From the NCBI RefSeq assembly GCF_002263515.1, contig NZ_CP022752.1, positions 3,348,001 through 3,412,000 of the forward strand: a DNA stretch of 64,000 nt, read 5' to 3'. The notes below the pieces were generated by a model. The model did no database searches, was not told the origin of the DNA, and saw only the letters and a list, made by a program, of their open reading frames with translations. The number at the start of each line of letters is the position of its first letter. Positions within the stretch are counted from its first letter, which is position 1. The translations under genes and the position numbers were made by a program. Shown one piece after another: positions 23,496 through 31,504 of the stretch. The stretch is from Actinopolyspora erythraea (GTDB taxonomy: Bacteria > Actinomycetota > Actinomycetes > Mycobacteriales > Pseudonocardiaceae).

Positions 23496-26400
23496 ATGTC
23501 GACCGAGAACGACCAGGAATTACAGGAACTGGTGCGCGCGAAAGCCGAGGAATGGGCGAATAAGCTCGTTGACCTCGGAACCAGCAACACGCTGCTGCAC
23601 TTCAAGAACAGGAAGACGACGACTCTGGACCTGACCTCCACCGATCCCGACGCGTTGCGCGAACTGCTCAACGGTTCGGAAACACGGTTGAGTTCCCTGT
23701 TCCGGGAGACCGACGCGCACAAGGACGCGAGCAAACGGATCCGCGACATAAGGCGCAGGATCAACGCGGCCGAGGAGGAACAGGGCGTCGAGGTGGGCAA
23801 GGTCGCCCAGGGGCTGGTGCGAACCGAGCAGCAGGTACGGGGAAGCGAACCGGTTCCCGCGACGCGAGCACCGTTGCTCCTGCGCACGCTGCGGATCGAG
23901 TCCCGAACGGTCTCGGAGAACGACTTCGTGCTGCGGCTCGACGACGTCGAGATCAACCAGGTGCTGCTGTACGCCCTCGACCGGAAGTACGGCTTGGACA
24001 TCGATCACGAGCGGTTCACCAGCGCCGTCGAGGATCAGTTGAGCCAGCACGAGAGTCCGGAGGAACAGCTCGAGAGCGTCTACGGGGAACTGGCCGCTCT
24101 GGCAGAGCGGCAGAACATGAGCATCGAACTCGAACGTTCGGTGGTCATCGGCCTGTTCAACTACGAGAAGCTGCCGATGGTCAAGGATCTCCGCAGCTCG
24201 ACCGAGCTGCTTGCTCGGCACGAGCTCGTGGCCGCACTGGCCGGTCATCGAGCCAGCACGGAGGCGGTGCGGGAGGAGAGTACCGGTTTCGCTCCCACAC
24301 CACCGGACGAGATCGCGCCGAACTCCGAATACCCGGTACAGGACGCGGACTCCTCGCAGCAGGGGGCGATCAACAGCGCCCTGTCGGACCAGCACGTGCT
24401 CGTCGAGGGGCCACCGGGTACCGGCAAGAGCCAGACGATCGCCAACATCATCGCGGGCGCCGCCGCGCAAGGAAAACGGGTGCTGTTCGTTTCCGAGAAG
24501 CGTGCGGCGATCGAGGCTGTGACGAACCGGCTCGCCGAGGTGAACCTGGCGGACCTGGTGTTCGACCTGCACCAGCGAAAGGTCGACAAGAAGCAGCTCG
24601 CGCAGCGGTTGCAGGAAAGTCTGCAGGCCACCAGCAGGCAACAACCGGTGGAAGCCGGGGAGCTGCATCAACGGTTGGCGGAGCGGCGCGATTCACTGCG
24701 CGTCTCGTCCGACGAGCTGCACGCTCGACGTGATCCCTGGGAGAAGAGCGCGTACGAGGTGCAGCTGGAGCTGCTCAAGCTCGGGGAACAGCATCGGACG
24801 GATCACTTCTTCCGTGATTCGACGCTGCGCGCGCTGGACGCGGGGACAGTACGTCAGCTGGAGCAGGAGCTGCATCAGTTCGTCGAGGCCGGTGGACTTC
24901 GGATCCTGCGCAAGGAGTCACCGTGGTGGCAGGCCGAGATCCGAACCGAAGCGGATCTCAGACGGGTGACGGCCGAGCTCGACGAACTGACCACGCGAAC
25001 CTTGCAGGACGGTCAGCAGGGCATGAACGCGCTGCTGCGCCAGACCGGTCTCACGCCGCCCACCGATCTCGAGGGTTGGCAGCGCGTGCTGGAGCTGCTC
25101 GACGAGGTGCACAACAGCGTCGAAGCTTTCGGCCCGGAAGTGTTCGGCACCCAACTGGACGACTGGTGGCTCGCCACGGCGAGTCGTAAACAGCGTGCGC
25201 GACACGGCCGAAAGCTCGGTTGGCGGCAGCGCCGAACACTGCTGAAGGAGGCCAGGCGGGCTTCGACGGACGGCATCACCAAGAAGTGGGCACTGCACGC
25301 GAAATTGAACGAGATCGTACGGCAGCGTGACCGCTGGCGTGAGCTGGGCGGCGGACAGGTGCAACCAGCAGAGGTGGTGGACCTGCGGCAGACCATGGAG
25401 ACCTTCCACACGCTGCGAAACCAGCTCACCTCGGTGGCGATGTGCGCGCAACTCACCGACTACGAGTCCCGCCCCACCGAGCAGGTCCAGGAGGAACTGC
25501 GCGAACTCGCCGCCGACAAGAACACGATGTGGCAGATGCCCCGGATCAACGAGCTGCTGGACAAGTTCCGCCGCCTGGGATTGACGGAGCTGCTCGGCGA
25601 AGCGGCCCGCCGCGACGCCACGGGGGAACAGACCTGGCTGCTGTTCCGGCACTGCTGGCTGCGATGCCTGTTCGACGAGTTCAAGTTCCGGATACCGGCG
25701 CTGCGGGAGGTCAACGGCGAGCAGCGGAACAGGACTGTCGACGAGTTCCAGGAGGCCGACCGGGAACACCGTGGAACCTCGGCGCAGCGTGTGCGGTGGT
25801 CGGTGGCCGACGCGCTGCGCCGGGTGCGCGACGACTTTCCGGAGGAGACCGAACTACTGCGGAAGCAGGCGAACAAGAAGTCCCGGCACCTGCCGATCCG
25901 GCGACTGGTCGAGCGTGCCCCGCACGTACTGCTGGCACTACGGCCGTGCTGGGCGATGTCTCCACTGGTTGTCAGCAGCACGCTGCCCGCCGAGCGACTG
26001 TTCGATCTTGTCGTGTTCGACGAGGCGAGCCAGATCGAACCGCACGACGCGGTCACCTCACTCGCCCGTGGTCGCAGACTCGTGGTCGCCGGGGACGACA
26101 AGCAGTTGCCACCGACGAACTTCTTCAGCCGGATGCTCGAAGAACCCTCCGAGGCAGCGGAGGAGGATGAGGACGACGGCGATCTGCGGGACTACGAGTC
26201 CATCCTGACGACGATGCGTTCGCTGATCCCGATCCAGCGAACGCTGCGGTGGCACTACCGGAGCCGGGACGAACGGCTCATCGCCTTCTCCAACGAGGAG
26301 ATCTACAACAACGAGCTGGTGACCTTTCCGGGGGCCCAGTGGGACACCCCGGTCACTCTCGACGTGGTCGACGGGGTCGCCTCGCCGGGCCAGGACGGCT

Positions 26401-27554
26401 CGGCCCCGGAGGAGGTCGAACGCGTCGTCGAACGGGTGTTGGAACACGCCGAGTTCCGCCCGCACGAAAGCCTCGGGGTGATCACCATGGGGCAGAAGCA
26501 CATGAGCCGCGTGGACGACGCCATCCGAAAGGCACTGCGGGACCGGCCGGAGCTGCAGGACTTCTTCGACGAGAACAACGAACCCAGCAGGCGCTTCTTC
26601 GTCAAGAACCTCGAACGCGTCCAGGGCGACGAACGTGACGCGATCATCCTGACGCTGGGGGTGGCCAAGCGGGCCAACGGCACCGTGGCACGGACCGGTT
26701 TCGGTCCGCTCAACAACGAGGGAGGGCCCCGCCGACTGAACGTGGCGGTCAGCCGCGCCAAGACGAGAATGACGGTGGTCAGTTCCTTCGGCCCCCACGA
26801 TCTGGCACCTCGTGAGGAACGAACCGGCACCGAGCTGCTCCGTCGCTACCTGGAGTTCGCCCAGAACCAGACGCGGATCGACAACGTGGGAAGACAACAG
26901 CCGGTCGAGTTGAACGGGCTGGAGCAGGACATCCACGACGCACTGCGCGAACGCGGGATCGAGGTCTACCCGCAGTGGGGGTATTCCCAGTACCGCATCG
27001 ACTTCGCCCTGGCGCACCGCGACGAGCCGGGCCGGATGATCCTGGCCGTCGAAGCCGACGGCGACAGTTATCACAGATCGCACAGCGTCCGGGACCGGGA
27101 TCGGTTGCGACAGGCCCATCTGGAGAACCTCGGCTGGCGGTTCCACCGGGTGTGGGCCTCGGCCTGGTTCGCCGACCGGCAGGGCGAGACCGAACGCATC
27201 GTCAAGGCCTGGGAACAGGCCATGATCGATGCCGAGCGCGAGCCCGCGCCTACCGTTCCCGACGAACCCGAGACACCGGAGAACACCGAGGACACCGCGT
27301 CCCCCGAGGTCACCATCACTCGTGGCCCGCGTCCTTCGATCACACCCGGATTGCGGATAGCGGATTACGGCGAGGAAGAGCTCGTCGAACTCTGCCGCTG
27401 GCTGCTGACAGACCGGCTGCCCCTCGACCGACAGGAGCGGATCGAGCAGGCGATGCGCGAGCTCGGTTTCAAACGCAAGGGTTCACGCATCGTGGAGCGA
27501 CTGACCAGAGCCGTCGACACCGCACAGCGACAGGCCGACAAGGAGCAGAGTTGA
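23496..27554 (+). CDS. DUF4011-type SF1 helicase with C-terminal Vsr/MTES_1575-like nuclease
   Basis: 1352 residues. Residues 1-170 resemble DUF4011 (WANKLVDLGTSNTLLHFKNR). Walker A VEGPPGTGKSQTIANII lies near 305; a long coiled region spans about 370-750; motif II VVFDEASQIEPHDAVTS is near 840 with VVAGDDKQLPPTNFF after it; C-terminal helicase motifs include NVAVSRAKTRMTVVSS. The end (about 1150-1200) is a PD-(D/E)XK/Vsr-like nuclease: EVYPQWGYSQYRIDFAL and ILAVEADGDSYHRS. An acidic linker and a small helical domain close the protein. It overlaps the HEPN-like gene by 4 bp. The combination matches the Hhe type of antiphage protein (HEPN, helicase, Vsr), here over two genes. Confidence 0.88.
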   Translation: MSTENDQELQELVRAKAEEWANKLVDLGTSNTLLHFKNRKTTTLDLTSTDPDALRELLNGSETRLSSLFRETDAHKDASKRIRDIRRRINAAEEEQGVEVGKVAQGLVRTEQQVRGSEPVPATRAPLLLRTLRIESRTVSENDFVLRLDDVEINQVLLYALDRKYGLDIDHERFTSAVEDQLSQHESPEEQLESVYGELAALAERQNMSIELERSVVIGLFNYEKLPMVKDLRSSTELLARHELVAALAGHRASTEAVREESTGFAPTPPDEIAPNSEYPVQDADSSQQGAINSALSDQHVLVEGPPGTGKSQTIANIIAGAAAQGKRVLFVSEKRAAIEAVTNRLAEVNLADLVFDLHQRKVDKKQLAQRLQESLQATSRQQPVEAGELHQRLAERRDSLRVSSDELHARRDPWEKSAYEVQLELLKLGEQHRTDHFFRDSTLRALDAGTVRQLEQELHQFVEAGGLRILRKESPWWQAEIRTEADLRRVTAELDELTTRTLQDGQQGMNALLRQTGLTPPTDLEGWQRVLELLDEVHNSVEAFGPEVFGTQLDDWWLATASRKQRARHGRKLGWRQRRTLLKEARRASTDGITKKWALHAKLNEIVRQRDRWRELGGGQVQPAEVVDLRQTMETFHTLRNQLTSVAMCAQLTDYESRPTEQVQEELRELAADKNTMWQMPRINELLDKFRRLGLTELLGEAARRDATGEQTWLLFRHCWLRCLFDEFKFRIPALREVNGEQRNRTVDEFQEADREHRGTSAQRVRWSVADALRRVRDDFPEETELLRKQANKKSRHLPIRRLVERAPHVLLALRPCWAMSPLVVSSTLPAERLFDLVVFDEASQIEPHDAVTSLARGRRLVVAGDDKQLPPTNFFSRMLEEPSEAAEEDEDDGDLRDYESILTTMRSLIPIQRTLRWHYRSRDERLIAFSNEEIYNNELVTFPGAQWDTPVTLDVVDGVASPGQDGSAPEEVERVVERVLEHAEFRPHESLGVITMGQKHMSRVDDAIRKALRDRPELQDFFDENNEPSRRFFVKNLERVQGDERDAIILTLGVAKRANGTVARTGFGPLNNEGGPRRLNVAVSRAKTRMTVVSSFGPHDLAPREERTGTELLRRYLEFAQNQTRIDNVGRQQPVELNGLEQDIHDALRERGIEVYPQWGYSQYRIDFALAHRDEPGRMILAVEADGDSYHRSHSVRDRDRLRQAHLENLGWRFHRVWASAWFADRQGETERIVKAWEQAMIDAEREPAPTVPDEPETPENTEDTASPEVTITRGPRPSITPGLRIADYGEEELVELCRWLLTDRLPLDRQERIEQAMRELGFKRKGSRIVERLTRAVDTAQRQADKEQS

Positions 27555-28402
27555 CGTTCCCGCTGGACGATCGGACCGCCGAACGAATCGCCGAGGTGAT
27601 CGTCGACATCGGAGGTCCCTACGAGCGCAAGACGTATCAGCTGGAGAAGCTGCTGCGGCACGCCGGATGGCCGGATCCGCCGGAGTACGACGGCTCACCT
27701 CGGATCGAGTGGCTGGCCGAGCAGCTGATCGACCGCAAGAAGAACCGTTCCGACATCGAGCGGTTGCTGTGCCGGGTCTGCGATCCCCGGGAGTACGAGG
27801 ACGGCGAGAGTTCGGCGGAGGAGTTCCGCGCGGCGATCAACACCAGGCTGGCGGCGGAACGGCTGGTGGTCTCCCGCACCGGAGGTCGTCCGGTTCTCGG
27901 CGAGCTGGAGCCCGACGGTGAGAAGGCGGTCTTCTCCGCACCCGAGGACCTGGACCGGCGGCTACGGCGACTGATCGAGGACGAGGAAGCGGTCGACCTG
28001 CTGGTCAACCGCGTGAACGAGACCCGGTTGTGCCAGGACAGCGGTGCCCACACCATGGCGATCATCGGTATCGGGAGTTTCGTCGAGGGGCTGTTGCACG
28101 CGTTGCTGAACGAACGGGACGCGAAAATCCGGCGGGACGGCTTCGTCGGGAGGAACGGTAGGAACATCTCCCTCAGCCGCGCGGGATTGGAGCTCATGCT
28201 CGACACCGCACACCAGAAGGAGTGGATCCAACTCGACGCGAAGGACTTCATGCACAACGTCCGTCACTACCGCAACTTCATCCACCCGCGTGCCGAGCTG
28301 GAGAAGCAACCGAGGTTCGACGGGGACAGCGTGGCACTGTGTTGGGGTCCGGTGCGGGCGATCCTCAACGACATCGAGGAACGCATCGAACCGGTCCGAT
28401 GA
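27551..28402 (+). CDS. HEPN-like partner of the DUF4011 helicase
   Basis: 283 residues. The TTG start at 27551 overlaps the helicase stop (TTGA) and has AAGGAG 5 bases upstream, which decides the start. The N-terminal half is a helical domain (ERIAEVIVDIGGPYERKTYQ, RSDIERLLCRVCDP). The C-terminal half contains a likely HEPN module: GIGSFVEGLLHALLNERDAK, a long helical stretch, and VRHYRNFIHPRAEL with the R-x6-H ribonuclease-type motif (about 237-244). HEPN proteins in defence usually cleave RNA. Tight coupling to the helicase-nuclease suggests one complex. HEPN assignment is by motif only. Confidence 0.8.
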   Translation: MTFPLDDRTAERIAEVIVDIGGPYERKTYQLEKLLRHAGWPDPPEYDGSPRIEWLAEQLIDRKKNRSDIERLLCRVCDPREYEDGESSAEEFRAAINTRLAAERLVVSRTGGRPVLGELEPDGEKAVFSAPEDLDRRLRRLIEDEEAVDLLVNRVNETRLCQDSGAHTMAIIGIGSFVEGLLHALLNERDAKIRRDGFVGRNGRNISLSRAGLELMLDTAHQKEWIQLDAKDFMHNVRHYRNFIHPRAELEKQPRFDGDSVALCWGPVRAILNDIEERIEPVR

Positions 28403-28478
28403 CATCGGTCGGTAGCGCCTGATCCGCCGGATTCGGTGAGCGCACGGCGAAGCTCGCTTTTCCCGGCGCGGGTTGCCG

Positions 28479-28520
28479 AAGCCGGGGATTCCGGGGCGTT
28501 CCCGGAACCCTCCCCGGCTT
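28479..28520. terminator. Strong bidirectional terminator hairpin
   Basis: AAGCCGGGGA (28479-28488) pairs with TCCCCGGCTT (28511-28520), with inner arms TTCCGGG and CCCGGAA. It lies between the HEPN gene (plus) and drmC (minus), which converge. Confidence 0.75.
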
Positions 28521-28534
28521 AATCCGCCCGGGCT

Positions 28535-29323
28535 TCACCCGCCCTCTTGCTGCCGCGTCTCCGCCAGCCGTTCTAGGACTCCCCTGGTCTTGAGTTCGGT
28601 GAGGTGCTCGGCGGCGCGCTCCGGGGCGGTCCCGCCGCGCACCCGCAGGCCCGCCTCGATGTTGCGGTCCACCCCGGACTGGGTGAGGTTGGCGCTGGAG
28701 ACCAGCAGTTCGCGCCGATCGGCGACCGCGATCTTGGCGTGGGTCCTGGAGTTGCGCTCGGTGCGCTGCTGCGGCGGCCAGTGCCACAATTCGATGCCGC
28801 CGACACCGGCGAAGGCCTCGGCCGGTTCGGGGCCACCGAGCGCGCCCCGCGCGCCCCGCAGGGTCTCCACGACGACCGTGACGGCCACTCCCCGCTCGGC
28901 CGCCTCGCGCAGCGCCCGCCGCAGCTGCTCGTGCGGCCGTGCCGAGTAGGTCATCAGCATCAGCTCGTGGCTGGCCCGCTCGATGAGTTCGACCAGCACC
29001 CGCGCGGTGGCGCGCACCGGCACGGGGTGGGTGCCGGGACCGCTCCAGACCGGTTCGACCGAGATCTCCGCTGCACGGCGGTTGTAACCGGCGGCCAGCC
29101 CGCGCAGGAACCCCGCGGTCTCCTCGGCCGAGCGTCCCGCCGCGGCCCGCGCGTCGAGGACGGCCCGCGCGATCTCGGTGTACTCCTCACCCGGCCCGGC
29201 CAGCACGGCCTGCTCCGGCCAGCCCGCCTGGATGCGGTCGGCCAGCGTGCGCAGCGCGGTCGCGCCGAGGCGGGGTAACGCCTCGGCCGCGACGCTCTCC
29301 AGATCGGACGGTTCGCCGGTCAT
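28535..29323 (-). CDS. drmC: DrmC, DISARM phospholipase D-family protein
   Basis: 262 residues; the ATG overlaps the drmB stop by 4 bp. The PLD catalytic motif is RTHAKIAVADRRELLVSSAN (HxK near residue 193, with downstream Asp), followed by NLTQSGVDRNIEAGLRV. Only one clear HxK box is seen; the equivalent first half reads ELMLMTYSARPHEQLRRAL. In DISARM, drmA, drmB and drmC are the shared core; DrmC has been reported as less critical than DrmAB. It is the last gene of the DISARM block and is followed by a strong terminator. Confidence 0.92.
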   Translation of the reverse strand: MTGEPSDLESVAAEALPRLGATALRTLADRIQAGWPEQAVLAGPGEEYTEIARAVLDARAAAGRSAEETAGFLRGLAAGYNRRAAEISVEPVWSGPGTHPVPVRATARVLVELIERASHELMLMTYSARPHEQLRRALREAAERGVAVTVVVETLRGARGALGGPEPAEAFAGVGGIELWHWPPQQRTERNSRTHAKIAVADRRELLVSSANLTQSGVDRNIEAGLRVRGGTAPERAAEHLTELKTRGVLERLAETRQQEGG

Positions 29324-31224
29324 GGCAGCTCGCGGTACAGCGCCAGGTCCTCGTGCTCGTCGACGGGGACCACGAACCTGCGGTCCAGGAACCGGTTGCC
29401 GCGTTCGCAGGTGGTCTCGGAGACGAACAGGCAGACGTGGCAGGCGGCGCCGTGCAGGTGGTCGGCAGGCGGCTGCGGGAGCCGTTCGGCGCACAGCGGG
29501 TCGGAGGAGCAGCGCCGCGCCTCACTCAGCGCGCGGCGGGTCAGCCGCACCAACCGGTCGGGCTCGGCCTGCGAGACCAGCCCGCCGAGGGTGCCCTCGG
29601 CGTCGGGCACGGCGGTGTAGAGCAGGATGCCGCTGCGCGGGTCGTCCTCGGTGCCGGCGTAGATGCGTTCGGACAGGTTGGCCGAGCTGTAGCCGCACTC
29701 CAGGGCGATGGTGCGGATCAACAGGTGCGAGAGGGTGTGCAGCGCGAGGTAGCGCGGGCCGGGCCAGTTGCGCATCTCGTCGAACTCGCCGGGGATACGG
29801 TCGGAGTAGCGGTTCTTGCGGAACTCCGCGTAGGCCAGCCGGTGGCGGTGCATCGCGTGCGACTCGGCGGCGCGGCCCTCCCAGTCGCGCAGCAGCTCCT
29901 CGGGCACGCGCAGGAAGATCCCCTCGCCGCGCACCTCACTGGCGGGCACCCACTGCGGCGTGGACCGCGCCAGCGGGGCGCGGGTGACCAGCTTGGGGTC
30001 TTCCGGGTCGGGAGCGTCGAGCCGGGTGAACCCGGTCAGCGCGCGGACCTCGCGCAGCCGCTCGGCCTGCACCACGTCGGCGTAGTAGCCCGCCAGTTCG
30101 GGCGGGGCTCCGATGCGCCGCAGCGTGAAGTCGTCGGTGGGGGCGGGCAGCTCAGACGCGGCGAACACCTCCCACTCCGGGGTGCGCAGGTCGGGCTGTT
30201 CGGTCTCGCTGTCCTCCTCGCTCTCCTGCTCCATCCTGGCCCGTACCCGCTGCACGGCCGCCTCGATCTCGGTGTCGCTCCAACCGGTGAGCTCGTGGAA
30301 GGCGGGCACGTTCTCCCGCGCGTAGGGATACATCGCCGCGGGCAGCGTGGACACCGCGTTCCAGTGCTGCTCGACCTTGGTCTCCAGCTCGCTCGCCTCG
30401 GTGCGGGGAACCGCCAGCACCGACAGGTTCTGCGGGAACCACTGGTTGGAGGCCCCGACCGTGAGCACCTTGGGCGCGCACTCGCAGCCCTGCGGATCGA
30501 ACCGGTTCAGGTGCGGGTGCCTGCCCCGGCAGCGCGGCAGGTTCTGCTCGCCGCGCTGGCCCATGGCCTGGCCCATGTTGCGGTGCTCGCCGCAGCTGAC
30601 ACATTTGATCTCGACGTTGACGCCGCGGTTGCCGCCGCGGTCCTCCATCCGCAGCCTGGGTTGTTTCGCCTTGGGGCACTCGGCTCCGTGGTGGACGAAC
30701 TCCGGATAGGGGAAGTCGTCCAGGTGCCCGGCGGTGCAGGAAATCAGGAACCGGGAGGAGATCGCCAGCGGCGGGGCTCCGCTCTTCTTGACGCCGCAGC
30801 CCTGATGGAAGAACCGGGCGTCCTGCGGTCTGCGGGGCACCTCGTTCTCGAAACCGAACATCCGCGAGTCCACCGGGGCGAGCTCGTTGCAGGCGGTGCA
30901 GCGCAGCCAGGAGGGGAACGGCACGGTCGGCACGCCCACCCGGGAGGCGGGTCCGCTCGCGTCCTGGTCGATGCCGTCCAGCCAGGGCGCGGGCAGCAGT
31001 TCCTTGACGTTCTTGCCGAAGATGCCCTGCACCGCGGACAGCAGCCGGGGCTCGGTGATCGGTTTCCAGTCCTCGCGTCCTCGGACCTCGTTGTAGTTCC
31101 AGTCGTCGAGCCCGCGCACCAGCACGGAGAAGTTGGGCATGTCGACCAGCGCGCCGACCCCGCTGGTGAACATGAGGTGGCTCGGACGGACCGAGCCCAC
31201 GCGACGGCGGTGGTTCGTGGTCAT
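29320..31224 (-). CDS. drmB: DrmB, DISARM DUF1998 protein
   Basis: 634 residues; ATG at 31224 with AAGGAG 7 bases upstream. Segments typical of DrmB: SGVGALVDMPNFSVLVRGLD near the start, zinc-type cysteines (RCTACNELAPVDSR, KCVSCGEHRNMGQAMG, GCECAPKVLTVGASNQWFP), and a C-terminal DUF1998 region (LHTLSHLLIRTIALECGYSS, GGLVSQAEPDRLVRL, GAACHVCLFVSETTCERGN). With DrmA it forms the DNA-translocating core complex that senses phage DNA ends. A 280-bp gap holding repeat copy 4 separates it from drmA, so coupling between the core genes is loose here. Confidence 0.94.
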   Translation of the reverse strand: MTTNHRRRVGSVRPSHLMFTSGVGALVDMPNFSVLVRGLDDWNYNEVRGREDWKPITEPRLLSAVQGIFGKNVKELLPAPWLDGIDQDASGPASRVGVPTVPFPSWLRCTACNELAPVDSRMFGFENEVPRRPQDARFFHQGCGVKKSGAPPLAISSRFLISCTAGHLDDFPYPEFVHHGAECPKAKQPRLRMEDRGGNRGVNVEIKCVSCGEHRNMGQAMGQRGEQNLPRCRGRHPHLNRFDPQGCECAPKVLTVGASNQWFPQNLSVLAVPRTEASELETKVEQHWNAVSTLPAAMYPYARENVPAFHELTGWSDTEIEAAVQRVRARMEQESEEDSETEQPDLRTPEWEVFAASELPAPTDDFTLRRIGAPPELAGYYADVVQAERLREVRALTGFTRLDAPDPEDPKLVTRAPLARSTPQWVPASEVRGEGIFLRVPEELLRDWEGRAAESHAMHRHRLAYAEFRKNRYSDRIPGEFDEMRNWPGPRYLALHTLSHLLIRTIALECGYSSANLSERIYAGTEDDPRSGILLYTAVPDAEGTLGGLVSQAEPDRLVRLTRRALSEARRCSSDPLCAERLPQPPADHLHGAACHVCLFVSETTCERGNRFLDRRFVVPVDEHEDLALYRELP

Positions 31225-31275
31225 CGAAGCTCCTTCCCGGAGCGGCATTTCGTTCGGCTTTGGGTGGCTGCTCGC

Positions 31276-31386
31276 TTGGTGGAACCTCTCGCACGGCCCT
31301 CGCTGCGGTGCCGGAGACATCGGGTAGGTACTACACAACGTCTCCGACGTCCTCGCGAGAGCCGCACGGGAGAACCCGCGGGTGGT
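31276..31386 (-). repeat. Dispersed hairpin repeat, copy 4 (between drmA and drmB)
   Basis: About 111 bp in reverse orientation: TTGGTGGAACCTCTCGCACG, ACATCGGGTAGGTACTACAC, AACGTCTCCGACG, CCTCGCGAGAGCCGCACGG and GAGAACCCGCGGG. It fills the centre of the 280-bp spacer between drmA and drmB. Confidence 0.9.
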
Positions 31387-31504
31387 CGGGCTGCGTGAGT
31401 GGCAGGAGCACGGCCTGCGAGGGCGGTAGGTGCTCGGCACCGCGCCGAGGGCGCGGCGATTTCGCGGATGTGTTCTGGGAGAGCCGAGCGAGGGCGGAAC
31501 GCTG

